Shown here piece after piece: positions 28,028 to 36,516 of a stretch of DNA of 64,000 nucleotides; positions within the stretch are counted from its first letter, which is position 1; every line of letters begins with the position of its first letter. The notes under the pieces were generated by a model that was given only the letters and a program-made list of their open reading frames with translations, ran no database searches and was not told where the DNA came from. The DNA lies in assembly GCA_963605415.1 (NCBI GenBank), contig CAVCUL010000011.1:3484-67483 (forward strand), in the 5' to 3' direction. The position numbers and the translations under genes are program-made. The DNA comes from CAG-217 sp963605415. GTDB lineage: Bacteria; Bacillota; Clostridia; Oscillospirales; Acutalibacteraceae.

Positions 28028-29014
28028 TCAGTTTTCCGTGGTGCTGGTGTCTGCACTGCGGTAGCTACAGCTCTCAAAACGAATGATGGCATACTCGTTC
28101 AGAATCTTTGCACCGTGGGTAGCCTTCCAGCCGGTGGAGCTACGCTGGTTCAGCGGATCATCGCCGTAGCCCAGCGGCTTGACGATATAGTCCAGGCCCA
28201 GGCCGTCCAGTTCAGTAACACCATAAGCATTGGCACCCAGGAACAGCGTGCCATACACAGCCAGCTTGGAGCCGGAAGTCTGCTTGTAAATCTTAGCGTT
28301 GGAAGAGTCGACAAAACGGCACTTGCCAATCTTACCGATTTCGCCCTCGAACAGAGCGGTGGTGTCCGCATACTTGTGCATCTCCTCCCACTCGCTGGAC
28401 AGCATAATGTCCGTCTCTACATCAGGGTGGATAATGCAGACATAGTAGCCGTCAATGGGGGTAATATCCCGACGCTTCAGCTCGTTGACCATCTTCTTCA
28501 CATCAGCCACGGTCAGCTTGTCATCCGCAGTCAGTGTGTCACGAGAAGTCTTTCCGCCGGCATAAGCCACACTGGTGGTTGCCTGCATAGCATTTCGTGT
28601 CACCAGGTCAATGGTATTGCCCGCCTGGTTGCCCTGCTCTTTGCAGTCCTCCACGATCACATTATCGAATGCAGCGGTCTGGAGCATATCGGTGTGCTTA
28701 ATGTAGTCACCGTACTGACTCACAGTGGCCTTAATGGCGGTCACAGTCCGTTTGGTGCCGTTAGGCGTTACGCCTTCTACCAGCGGGGTAAGAGCAGGCG
28801 GCAAGCTGGAAAACTTACGCCACTCTGCCACCTTGCCGGAGCCGCGCGGAATGGGCTTTTTCTGCCCGAACTGACCATGCACCAGCTTGGGCTTGGCATT
28901 CTCAAGCAGCTCCTTAATGTAATATTCCTTGATCTCAGCCGAAAGGCCGGTGTCAGTCGTTGCAGCCATGTTGGCAGTGCCATCGAACAGCTGCAGATTC
29001 ATTTTCTTGTTCAT
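28028..29014 (-). CDS. Major capsid protein, N4-gp56 family
   Basis: A 328-residue HK97-fold protein with the N4-gp56 pattern: SAEIKEYYIKELLENAKPKL, FGQKKPIPRGSGKVAEWRKF, then TPLVEGVTPNG near residue 77. Further on come YGDYIKHTDML and ACIIHPDVE-like YYVCIIHPDVETDIML, and LGYGDDPLNQRSSTGWKATH. It opens with MNKKMNLQLFDG, a leader shared with the scaffold gene and similar to the site cut by Prp-type proteases. It builds the icosahedral shell. Confidence 0.9.
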   Translation of the reverse strand: MNKKMNLQLFDGTANMAATTDTGLSAEIKEYYIKELLENAKPKLVHGQFGQKKPIPRGSGKVAEWRKFSSLPPALTPLVEGVTPNGTKRTVTAIKATVSQYGDYIKHTDMLQTAAFDNVIVEDCKEQGNQAGNTIDLVTRNAMQATTSVAYAGGKTSRDTLTADDKLTVADVKKMVNELKRRDITPIDGYYVCIIHPDVETDIMLSSEWEEMHKYADTTALFEGEIGKIGKCRFVDSSNAKIYKQTSGSKLAVYGTLFLGANAYGVTELDGLGLDYIVKPLGYGDDPLNQRSSTGWKATHGAKILNEYAIIRFESCSYRSADTSTTEN

Positions 29015-29045
29015 GTTTCCTCCGTTTCTGACAGAGGATTGGTTT

Positions 29046-29948
29046 TTACTTGCCGCTAAGGAACCGTTTGATATCCTCCGGCGTTTTCAATTCCCCTGTC
29101 GCAATTTTTTTGTTGATGAGTTGGTGCTGCTCTCTTGTCAGGGCAGCAATGTTGACAGAAGTCTTGACCGCAGGTGCGGTAGAAGATGCGTTCTCTTTCG
29201 GCACATGGCCGCGTGAGCGGATCGTGTCCGCTGCGGCTTTCGCTGTACTCTGGGCTGCAAATTGCATTGCGCCGCCGGTGAGCTCGGTAAGGTGGCGTGC
29301 TTCAAAGGCAGTCTTTAGCGTGATGCCCGGGCATTTTAACAGAGAGACAAACTCAGGGTCTGCCAGTTCCGTATCCAGGTCGAATGCGTCCCCATACAAG
29401 GACTTGACCGCCTCGCTCTCATCCAGCCACTGCTGGTACTGCTGCGCTGCTGCGTTCTGCCGTTCGCGTTCCTGCATTTCCTGGCGGAATGCAGCGTTTT
29501 CACGCTCCAGCTTGTGCATCTGCTTTAACGACTCGATCGGCACACCCTTCTCAACTGACTCCTGCTCATAAAAGCTGTTGTCGTCTTCCAGGGCCTGCAT
29601 GAGTGCTTCCGGATCCGTAGCGTCTGCGCCGTACTTCTCGCCCAACATATCAAGCAGGGGCAACACCCTGTCATACTGTGCCTGTGCGGCTTCATCAGCA
29701 CGGAACCGCTTTTGCATTGCAGCGTTAATGTGCTTTTGATACGCATTCTTGTACTTGTCCTTAATCAGAGCCTTAAACTCTTTGTCAAGGTCTTCTGCTG
29801 TGCTCTCCTGAGCACCATCCTGCGTGGCGGGCGCAGTATTGTCTGCCGTATTGTTCTGCGTGGCGGGCGCACTGCCGGTGCCGTCTGCTGCACTGCCCTC
29901 ACCATCGAAAAGCTGTAGCAACATGGGCATAAATTTGTCTGTTCTCAT
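29046..29948 (-). CDS. Capsid scaffold protein
   Basis: A 300-residue acidic, Gln/Ala-rich coiled-coil protein directly before the capsid gene. It starts with MRTDKFMPMLLQLFDGEG, which shares LQLFDG with the capsid protein. A disordered acidic stretch (residues 15-55), long helices (EKGVPIESLKQMHKLEREN, AFRQEMQERERQNAAAQQ) and a basic C-terminal motif (TREQHQLINKKIATGELKTP) fit a scaffold that binds capsid subunits and is then removed. Confidence 0.8.
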   Translation of the reverse strand: MRTDKFMPMLLQLFDGEGSAADGTGSAPATQNNTADNTAPATQDGAQESTAEDLDKEFKALIKDKYKNAYQKHINAAMQKRFRADEAAQAQYDRVLPLLDMLGEKYGADATDPEALMQALEDDNSFYEQESVEKGVPIESLKQMHKLERENAAFRQEMQERERQNAAAQQYQQWLDESEAVKSLYGDAFDLDTELADPEFVSLLKCPGITLKTAFEARHLTELTGGAMQFAAQSTAKAAADTIRSRGHVPKENASSTAPAVKTSVNIAALTREQHQLINKKIATGELKTPEDIKRFLSGK

Positions 29949-30001
29949 AGGAACTCCTTTCTGTCCGTATCAGGTGGACGAACCCTTTATTCGCATAATA
30001 A

Positions 30002-30028
30002 CAAAAGAGAGGGCGATCATGTCACCCC
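30002..30028 (-). terminator. Hairpin between the protease and scaffold genes
   Basis: Minus-strand GGGTGA-CATGA-TCGCCC followed by TCTCTTTTGTT. It is a sequence relative of the hairpins at 11963 and 34334. Confidence 0.6.
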
Positions 30029-30033
30029 CCCTT

Positions 30034-30348
30034 TCAACTGAATTGGATATGCCCCGGATAGCTCTCGGCCAGCATTTCCATACCGCACCGAAAAAAGGTA
30101 AACGCTGCTGGCACCGTACTCTCATTTGCCATCGGTGCGCAACGAATACGCACATCTCCGGGTGAAATCTTGATCTGTGGTTCACACAGTAGAGCACCAG
30201 CTACATACGCCCTGCGCACTACTTCCGCCAGCGTGCAGGTAAGGGCAGAAATAGCAGCACATACCAAGTCATGATCCTGTTCGTTGCGTGGCGCATCGGC
30301 GTGGCCTTTCAGTTCTACTGAGCAAGCACCAATATGTACCGTAGTCAT
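30034..30348 (-). CDS. Prp-like cysteine protease (DUF464 family) in the phage head module
   Basis: A 104-residue protein with the Prp signature: KGHADAPRNEQDHDLVCAAI, with His16 and Cys30 at the places of the catalytic pair, then SALTCTLAE. Prp trims the N-terminus of ribosomal protein L27 in Firmicutes just after a LQFF-like sequence, and host Prp also processes some staphylococcal phage capsid and scaffold proteins. Here the phage's own copy lies between portal and scaffold, and both the scaffold and the capsid protein begin with an LQLFDG leader. Head maturation by trimming is the likely job. The stop of the portal gene overlaps its start. Confidence 0.78.
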   Translation of the reverse strand: MTTVHIGACSVELKGHADAPRNEQDHDLVCAAISALTCTLAEVVRRAYVAGALLCEPQIKISPGDVRIRCAPMANESTVPAAFTFFRCGMEMLAESYPGHIQFS

Positions 30349-32396
30349 TATTCCGGGCTTGTGCTTGTGGCCACTCTCTTGCGTGCCTGCGTTGCAAGTG
30401 AGTTATCCTGGTATTTGTCCGTGTTACCTAAGCTGTCGCTGTCGGTCGGCGTTATGTCTACAGACTGTGTGTCTGTCACCGCCGCACCGCTCATTGCGCC
30501 TGGTGTCATATCCTGGCCGGACATCAGGTCTTGGCCGGTCAGTTGCTTGATGATCTCATTACTGGTGTTCAGTGCCTGAGTCATTTGCTGAATCGTGTTC
30601 CACATCGTACCGTTTTCCTGGACCCGCTGCACAATGCGATCTTTGTGGTTAATATCCATCATATCCAGCAGTGCCAGTGCCTGATCTGCATTCTGCGGGT
30701 TCAGTACGCCCAGGTTGTACATCTGCACTGCCAGTTCATTTTGGGCCAGCTTGCTGTATGGGCTGGCCTTGCTGGCCGATACATCCACATCGAAATTGGG
30801 CATTTGATAATACTCATCGTCCGGGAACAGCGTTTCAATACGCCGCTCCTGCATATTCTGATTGGAGAAGGTCTCAAATGATACAGAGCCATCCGTACCA
30901 GTAATACGGAACACACGGGGCATATCATAGAACTGCCGAATACGCTCGATCACCATTAAAATGATCTCTTTGTACGCCCGGTAGGTGCCCTTGATCTGCC
31001 AGCGTGAAGTCTTGCTTCCGGCTTCCTGCATAGCGCTGATCGCACTGGCTGCCGTTACACCGCTGCTTGTTCCGCCACTGGACACATCACGGTTGCCGCT
31101 GGTCTCCTTCATCTCGTCAATCTTGTGCATGAGCACATTGTAGGCGTTGCCATCTATGCCATTGATCACGATTGGCGCATAGGTGTCCTGGCCCACATTG
31201 TTGCCCACCTTAATGAAATGCTTGGAAGTATCTGCAAAGTCGTCTTCGTTGATCTCGCCATCGTCACGCACCAAATAGCGCGGCACGGAGCTCCAGATTG
31301 CGTTTTCCAGCATTGCCTGAGACAGTTTGTCAATATATTCCTGCGGCTCTTTGCAGAGGTCCACATAGCCATATCCGGCAGGACTTCCGGCCACACGAAA
31401 CAGCGGATCAAACACAAACGGATACTTGCCGTCAATATACAGCCCGGTATCCTTGCGCTCCGGGTCATTCTCGGTTGCATACAGCACCACACCATTGCAG
31501 AACTTCACATAGTGCACAACATTCTTGCCGTCCGCATTCACCTTGTAATACCAGTCTACCACCTGGCTGCGATTGCTCTTGTCCACTGTATCATCAAACT
31601 GGTACTCTGTTTGCACCACACTGTGCATAGAGGATAAGCGGTCCTTCAACTGGGGATACTGAGACACCAGCGCATCGTTATTGGCAGAAGTGATATGGAA
31701 CAGATTGGTCGAGTCTTGGATATTCTCGATCCCAGATTCCCAGGCAAAATTAAGAATATCGCACTTTTTAACGCTCACATCGCCCAGGCCGTTCAGCTTG
31801 TCCTGGTCCCACACCACGGCGTATATGCCTGTACCGTTCAGGACCTTGGAGTGTACCGCCTGGTCAAACTCCTGCTCAAAGCCGTTCTCGTCCAACACCA
31901 CAGGCACCACGGCAGACAACTGCTTAGCCGTCTCCTTGTCACCTTCTTCCTGCGGCAGGATATTCGGTTCCGGGAAGTTGTCCATATAGTCAGCGACCTT
32001 GTTATCCACGCAGGAATGCAGCCATGCAGACGCCGGCTTAATACGCTTGTCGCTCTCTTTGCCGTGATCTGACTTGAAATTGCCCCAATGTCGCAGCTTC
32101 CACCAGTTTTGGTTTGCCACCACTCTGGCATCTACGGACGCCTTACCAGCCATATACTTATTCAGCAGTTCCATAGCCCGCTGCACATCCTCTTCTGTAA
32201 TGGTGTGCAGCTCTTCCTCTTCCGGCTCCACGGCTGACATCTCGTCCACCAGCTGCTGCGCCTGTTTGATCGGATCATCAGACCGTTCATCAGCAGCGGG
32301 CGCTACGGCATCTTCCTGCTCTATCTGCAGCTCCGTTTGCCCCTGCGCACGCTGCATAAATTCTTCCTTACTCGGTTTGTTCTTTCGCTTAGCCAT
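30348..32396 (-). CDS. Phage portal protein
   Basis: A 682-residue protein placed between the large terminase and the head genes. WWKLRHWGNF and KPASAWLHSCVDNKVADYMD in the N-terminal part, FHITSANNDALVSQYPQL in the wing, TSSGVTAASAISAMQEAGSK at the crown/stem and a Gln/Asp-rich C-terminal barrel region are typical of P22/T7-like portals. It forms the dodecameric ring through which DNA is packed and ejected. The first 70 residues are acidic and probably disordered. Confidence 0.85.
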   Translation of the reverse strand: MAKRKNKPSKEEFMQRAQGQTELQIEQEDAVAPAADERSDDPIKQAQQLVDEMSAVEPEEEELHTITEEDVQRAMELLNKYMAGKASVDARVVANQNWWKLRHWGNFKSDHGKESDKRIKPASAWLHSCVDNKVADYMDNFPEPNILPQEEGDKETAKQLSAVVPVVLDENGFEQEFDQAVHSKVLNGTGIYAVVWDQDKLNGLGDVSVKKCDILNFAWESGIENIQDSTNLFHITSANNDALVSQYPQLKDRLSSMHSVVQTEYQFDDTVDKSNRSQVVDWYYKVNADGKNVVHYVKFCNGVVLYATENDPERKDTGLYIDGKYPFVFDPLFRVAGSPAGYGYVDLCKEPQEYIDKLSQAMLENAIWSSVPRYLVRDDGEINEDDFADTSKHFIKVGNNVGQDTYAPIVINGIDGNAYNVLMHKIDEMKETSGNRDVSSGGTSSGVTAASAISAMQEAGSKTSRWQIKGTYRAYKEIILMVIERIRQFYDMPRVFRITGTDGSVSFETFSNQNMQERRIETLFPDDEYYQMPNFDVDVSASKASPYSKLAQNELAVQMYNLGVLNPQNADQALALLDMMDINHKDRIVQRVQENGTMWNTIQQMTQALNTSNEIIKQLTGQDLMSGQDMTPGAMSGAAVTDTQSVDITPTDSDSLGNTDKYQDNSLATQARKRVATSTSPE

Positions 32397-32397
32397 A

Positions 32398-33786
32398 TCA
32401 ATATCCTTTCTTCATTTGGTCCAGCGGGTCATCTGCCAGTACTCTGGCCGGTATCTTCCGCCTGGGCGGTATTTTCTGCAACATGGAAAAATAGCGAAAT
32501 TCATCCATTGCATGATCTTCCAGTTCCGTATTCAAGTCCTCCACCTTGTGTTCGTCATACATCATCAGGGGAATAGTCCGGATGAAGTCCTTGCAATTCT
32601 TAAACACATACATCATCGGGTAGCCGCGCTCATCAAACATCAACCTGTAGTGGCACTGCATCCACCCTGCTATGCGGGTGTTATCGCCGCGCTCAAAGTA
32701 CACGCCGTGTCTGTTTGCCGTCTCCGCAATGGAATATCCATCATCCTTGGCGAAGATTGCAGGGTCTGCTACGCCGGTAATATATCGGCCCGCCAGCAGC
32801 GGGTCATGCGTTTCCATCTCTCTGATCTTCTGGAACACCATATCCGCTGGCAGTTTCAGTCCCTCGTTCGGTGAAGTACAGCCATACCATTCCTTAATGC
32901 GGTACACCACACCGTCATATCCCTGGGCCCACCAGCCACAAGAAAATGGCTTGCTGTACCCCCAGTCGAACGAGCGATACACCTTCCAGTCAGCAGGAAT
33001 ATCAAACGGATCTATCACATGGGTCCACCTGCGGTCTATATAGTGATCCGGATTGTTCCGCCACTCCTCGAAGAACTGACCAGAGAACACATTCCAGTCA
33101 CCGTACCGCCAAGCCTGGCGTACCTTAGCAGGCAGCGCATCCAACTGCTGAAGGTACTTAGGGCTGTTGTCAAGCAGTATCTGATTGTCCGTCACGAGGG
33201 ACTGTATGAATGAATAATCCTCCGGGTTCTCGTTCTCATCGTAAACCCGATCAATGAATAGCCGCTTGACCCACTGGTGACCAACGCCCCCAGGGTTGCA
33301 GGTAAGGTACATTCTTTTAGGGTGGCTATTTGTGCCACGCACACAAGCCCACAAAGTCTTGAACATATCCTCCGTGAACTGCGTGGCCTCATCCAGGTAC
33401 ATGATATCGCACTCCGTACCTTGGAAGCGTCCCAGGTCCTTCTCTCGCTCCAAATAGCGGAACAATATACGGCTTCCATTAGGGAATGTGATTGTCTTCT
33501 TACTGTCATTGTATACTGCCAGACGCCGGTGCCTATCCGGGTGATAGCATTGCAACGCTCTGGTCAATGGCACAATATGATTTTCGGTCAACTCCGGATA
33601 AGTCTTACGCACAATGATCTGCGTAATACCCGGACAGGCGTAGCTCATCACCTTAGCCTTGCAGTCCACTACCCAGCTCTTGCCACCGCCTCTGGCGCCA
33701 CCAAAGGCTACAACATCGTGGGTGTCTGTCAAGAACTCCACCTGCTTAGGCTGTGGCTTGCCCAGGTCCAATACTTCACTCGGCAT
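32398..33786 (-). CDS. Terminase large subunit
   Basis: A 462-residue DNA-packaging motor. Walker A is GGARGGGKS (residues 29-37), Walker B is CDIMYLDEAT, and the coupling motif region is YLTCNPGGVGHQWVK. The C-terminal RNase-H-like nuclease shows its acidic residues in RSFDWGYSKPF, GVADPAIF and DHAMDEFRY. It overlaps the small subunit gene by 11 bases and is followed 1 base later by the portal gene. Confidence 0.95.
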   Translation of the reverse strand: MPSEVLDLGKPQPKQVEFLTDTHDVVAFGGARGGGKSWVVDCKAKVMSYACPGITQIIVRKTYPELTENHIVPLTRALQCYHPDRHRRLAVYNDSKKTITFPNGSRILFRYLEREKDLGRFQGTECDIMYLDEATQFTEDMFKTLWACVRGTNSHPKRMYLTCNPGGVGHQWVKRLFIDRVYDENENPEDYSFIQSLVTDNQILLDNSPKYLQQLDALPAKVRQAWRYGDWNVFSGQFFEEWRNNPDHYIDRRWTHVIDPFDIPADWKVYRSFDWGYSKPFSCGWWAQGYDGVVYRIKEWYGCTSPNEGLKLPADMVFQKIREMETHDPLLAGRYITGVADPAIFAKDDGYSIAETANRHGVYFERGDNTRIAGWMQCHYRLMFDERGYPMMYVFKNCKDFIRTIPLMMYDEHKVEDLNTELEDHAMDEFRYFSMLQKIPPRRKIPARVLADDPLDQMKKGY

Positions 33787-34303
33787 ACTTCTTCACCTCG
33801 TCTGACAACACCACCTGCACCTCCGGTACGCCCGATGCCACGCTGTCGCTTTGGCTCTTCAGGTGTTCTATGCGTGCCTGCTGCTCCTGCCTGTCCAGAT
33901 CGTCACGCACATTCAGCAGGTCCTTTACATCCTTCAGGCTGGCAGCGATCTGTTTGGCACCGGCACGGTCCACGGCCACACCCGGCACACGCACCACCTT
34001 GTATTCTCCGTCTTCCTGCTCCACGGAACACATCTCGTCCAACTCATCTATGGCCTTCTCCAGCTTGTCCATCAGCTTATCCGCAAGACTGTGCAGCTGC
34101 TCCACTCTTTTCGCTTCCCGCTCCACAGACACATCCATAAATTTTTGTTCCACCTTGGCACGGTAGGTGTTCCTCTGCTCCGTCCACTTCTCATTTGCGG
34201 CCTTCTTGCGCATCGTGGACTGTGAACAGTGATATTCGTCTGCCAGGGTCCGCAGGCTCTTGCTGCCGGAGACATACTCACGCCTTACCCTATTCCAGTC
34301 CAC
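33776..34303 (-). CDS. Terminase small subunit
   Basis: A 175-residue protein with an N-terminal helix-turn-helix (SLRTLADEYHCSQSTMRKKA) for recognising the packaging site, a central helical oligomerisation part (VEQLHSLADKLMDKLEKAID), and an acidic tail. It heads the late block and overlaps terL. Confidence 0.85.
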   Translation of the reverse strand: MDWNRVRREYVSGSKSLRTLADEYHCSQSTMRKKAANEKWTEQRNTYRAKVEQKFMDVSVEREAKRVEQLHSLADKLMDKLEKAIDELDEMCSVEQEDGEYKVVRVPGVAVDRAGAKQIAASLKDVKDLLNVRDDLDRQEQQARIEHLKSQSDSVASGVPEVQVVLSDEVKKYAE

Positions 34304-34333
34304 TTGATCACCTCACTATGATCTAAGAATACC

Positions 34334-34363
34334 AAAAAGAGGGTGACTTTCGTCACCCCCCCG
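34334..34363 (-). terminator. Hairpin upstream of the terminase genes
   Basis: Minus-strand GGGTGAC-GAAA-GTCACCC followed by TCTTTTTGG. It closes the early gene block just before terS. No clear late promoter was found between it and 34303. Confidence 0.75.
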
Positions 34364-34422
34364 AGGGAAAACACAGCTTTCTTATTTTCACCCATTTTCT
34401 GGCGAAAACAACTTCGTCAGCT

Positions 34423-34647
34423 TTACGGCTCTGTATGCAGCTGTGCCAGCGGACAGCCTTTCCAGCAGTAAGAAGCACAGAATGACCGTATGTGTTCGTC
34501 TTTTTTCGCTTTGGACCGAAACACCACCCGCAGCCCGGAACTATCATACACAGCCGCTGCACAGTTGATCTGTACCGCCTCTTGGCTGTCATAATATGGA
34601 CAAATCACTTTGGCGTCTCCGTAACTCTTCTGCTTTGACTTTGACAT
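34423..34647 (-). CDS. Small Cys-rich phage protein
   Basis: A 74-residue protein with three cysteine sites (ICPYY, INCAAAVYD, and FCASYCWKGCPLAQ) that could bind a metal, preceded by AAGGAGG. It matches a common small phage protein of unknown role between dut and terminase genes. Nothing more can be assigned. Confidence 0.7.
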   Translation of the reverse strand: MSKSKQKSYGDAKVICPYYDSQEAVQINCAAAVYDSSGLRVVFRSKAKKDEHIRSFCASYCWKGCPLAQLHTEP

Positions 34648-34658
34648 TGGTTTCCTCC

Positions 34659-35069
34659 TTAACGGCCTGTACTCCCGAACCCGCCGTTGCCCCGTTCGGT
34701 GTCCGCCAGCTTGTCCACCAGCACCAGCTCCGGCGTGTCGATCTTGACCACCACCAGCTGGCTGATTTTGTCCCCACGGCGCACGGCGTAGTCCATACCG
34801 CTGTGGTTGTACAGCTTGACGGCAACGCTGCCGGTGTATCCCACATCAATAACGCCCTCGCTTGTAATGCCGTACTTCACATTCAGTCCGCTTTTGGACT
34901 TCAAAAAGCCTGCGGTGTGTATCGGAAGTTCAATATGTACCCCGGTGTCAATGGTCACCGCGCCGTATGCCGGCACTACCGTGTCCACCGGTGACAGCAG
35001 GTCAAGCCCTGCGTCCGTGTCGTGTGCTCGCACAGGCATTAGCGCCTGCTTGTCCAGTTGAATATTCAT
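34659..35069 (-). CDS. dut: Phage dUTPase
   Basis: A 136-residue trimeric dUTP pyrophosphatase. The five motifs are present: DAGLDLLSP (1), KSKSGLN (2), GVIDVGYTGSVAVKLYN (3), RRGDKISQLV (4) and RGNGGFGSTGR (5). It hydrolyses dUTP to dUMP, keeping uracil out of phage DNA. Its start overlaps the stop of the upstream gene. Confidence 0.95.
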   Translation of the reverse strand: MNIQLDKQALMPVRAHDTDAGLDLLSPVDTVVPAYGAVTIDTGVHIELPIHTAGFLKSKSGLNVKYGITSEGVIDVGYTGSVAVKLYNHSGMDYAVRRGDKISQLVVVKIDTPELVLVDKLADTERGNGGFGSTGR

Positions 35070-35404
35070 TCTACTATGATGTCCTCCTCGTAGATAATCT
35101 CCAATCCATAGGCCACCGCTGCGGCGTGTTCAATCTGACAACCCCTTGCCTGCTCCCAGCCACGGCAGAAGTAAGCAGCGTGGCATTGGCTCATATTCTC
35201 AAGCGACTTGGCAAGGAAGCACAGCGGGATGTTGACTACGCCTCGCTCTTTCATCGCTTTGTCGCTGTACCACTCGTCAGCAAACAGCGTGTTTACAATC
35301 CAATAGCCTCTTTTTTCAAGCACCCGGATCGCTCCTTCTCTTGTAACGATAATCTCTGCCTCACTCTTTCCAGCCATCGGCTGGCTCAACATTGCTTTCT
35401 TCAT
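35066..35404 (-). CDS. Nucleoside 2-deoxyribosyltransferase-like protein (DUF4406)
   Basis: A 112-residue protein opening with AMLSQPMAGKSEAEIIVTRE, the typical start of DUF4406 and related deoxyribosyltransferase-fold proteins, and containing DEWYSDKAMKERGVVNIPLC and CHAAYFCRGWEQARGCQIEH. A role in nucleotide salvage next to dut is plausible. The Glu of the catalytic NDT motif is not certain, so the reaction is unproven. Confidence 0.7.
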   Translation of the reverse strand: MKKAMLSQPMAGKSEAEIIVTREGAIRVLEKRGYWIVNTLFADEWYSDKAMKERGVVNIPLCFLAKSLENMSQCHAAYFCRGWEQARGCQIEHAAAVAYGLEIIYEEDIIVE

Positions 35405-35422
35405 AGGGTTTCTCCTTTCAAT

Positions 35423-35608
35423 TCATTTATCGGTTTGCTCGCAATACAATTCTTCTGCGAAGCCATCCAACTCGCACCAACTGCAAATGCCAACTTCTTC
35501 AAGATAAGCGGGACTTTGGTCAAACATACAGAAGTAAAGAATGCGCCCGCTGTTGTCTTCAAGAGATTTCATGAATTTACAACTCGCACAATCGTGTTGT
35601 GTTTCCAT
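35423..35608 (-). CDS. Small Cys-rich protein (zinc-ribbon-like)
   Basis: A 61-residue protein with CASCKF, FCMF and CSWC, arranged like a small zinc knuckle. The start at 35608 is chosen because GGGAGG precedes it and because a longer frame would run into the upstream gene. It overlaps that gene by 40 bases. Unknown function. Confidence 0.6.
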   Translation of the reverse strand: METQHDCASCKFMKSLEDNSGRILYFCMFDQSPAYLEEVGICSWCELDGFAEELYCEQTDK

Positions 35609-35763
35609 TCCTTTTCCCTCCCATTTTCGCAGCTGTATTGCCCCCTGTGTATCGTCTTTCCATCCGGGGCCAAGTGTTTGCGGCAACCGTATTCATTGCT
35701 GCCCAGGTTGCGGCCATACTGGCAGCGGTCGCAGCTCACATAGAATGCACATTGTTCAGCCAT
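35569..35763 (-). CDS. Small Cys-rich protein
   Basis: A 64-residue protein beginning MAEQCAFYVSCDRCQYG with further Cys in YGCRKHLAP and YSCENGR. Its ATG overlaps the end of the RusA gene. It may bind zinc. It and its neighbour at 35423 look like one pair of related small early proteins. Confidence 0.6.
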   Translation of the reverse strand: MAEQCAFYVSCDRCQYGRNLGSNEYGCRKHLAPDGKTIHRGQYSCENGREKEWKHNTIVRVVNS

Positions 35764-36196
35764 CTGTCCGTGTCCCCCAGTTCCGCAGTTCAACCTCCAC
35801 ATAGCCTTCCAGGTCGTAGGTCTTGATCACTTGCAGTTCCACTACCTGCTTGTCATCCGGGTAGGCCAGGCCATTCAGAGCGTCCAGCACGATCTTGGCG
35901 ATGTTGTCCGTGTCCGGCTTTTTGGTTGGCAGCACCCTGCTGGCCATCATCTCCACCTTGCGCTTTTTGCTGGCGCTCTTGGGAATGCCAAATGCCGCAA
36001 TGATCGTGGCGCCGATTGGCTCGTCCATAGCAAAGGCCATCCGGTCACCGTATGCCTGCCGGTAGCAGAACCGCACCTCGTCCTCGTAGTCCTTGGTCTT
36101 TCCGGGCGTGTATGTAGCGATCCGGTCACCTCGGCGCACCGCCCGGTGCCGTCCCTTGCCCTGGGGTTCTCCCAGTATTGTCAACCGTACCATCAT
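35756..36196 (-). CDS. rusA: RusA family Holliday junction resolvase
   Basis: A 146-residue protein with the RusA pattern: LTILGEPQGKGRHRAVRRGD at the start and LPTKKPDTDNIAKIVLDALN in the middle, containing the catalytic Asp residues, followed by YPDDKQVVELQV. It resolves recombination and replication branches before packaging. Confidence 0.92.
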   Translation of the reverse strand: MMVRLTILGEPQGKGRHRAVRRGDRIATYTPGKTKDYEDEVRFCYRQAYGDRMAFAMDEPIGATIIAAFGIPKSASKKRKVEMMASRVLPTKKPDTDNIAKIVLDALNGLAYPDDKQVVELQVIKTYDLEGYVEVELRNWGTRTDG

Positions 36197-36507
36197 CTTG
36201 CAGTCACCAGCCTTTCGTAAATTCGCTGGGCCATTGCTGCCGTGGCCAGTTCTTCATCGCCGTGGGCGTTCAGCCGCTTGGCATACCGCAGCAGCGGCTC
36301 TGGGTTACTCTCATCCACCAGCATATATCCAAAGTCGCCGGTAACGATCGGCACACCCTGCTCCTGCATAGCCTTGCGCTCTGATCTCAGGTCTCGCTCA
36401 CCAATACCGGTCCGCCGTGCCAGGTCTCTGCCCCGCACCGGCATTCCGGGCGGGATCAGTGCGTCATAGATCAGCGCTTGCCGTGGTGTCAGTTTTTTCA
36501 AATCCAT
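36193..36507 (-). CDS. Small helix-turn-helix phage protein
   Basis: A 104-residue protein. LTPRQALIYDALIPPGMPVR followed by GRDLARRTGIGERDLRSERK forms a winged-helix DNA-binding domain; the rest is helical. It may regulate early genes or aid replication. Coupled to rusA by a 4-base overlap. Confidence 0.65.
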   Translation of the reverse strand: MDLKKLTPRQALIYDALIPPGMPVRGRDLARRTGIGERDLRSERKAMQEQGVPIVTGDFGYMLVDESNPEPLLRYAKRLNAHGDEELATAAMAQRIYERLVTAR

Positions 36508-36516
36508 AGGTTCCTC

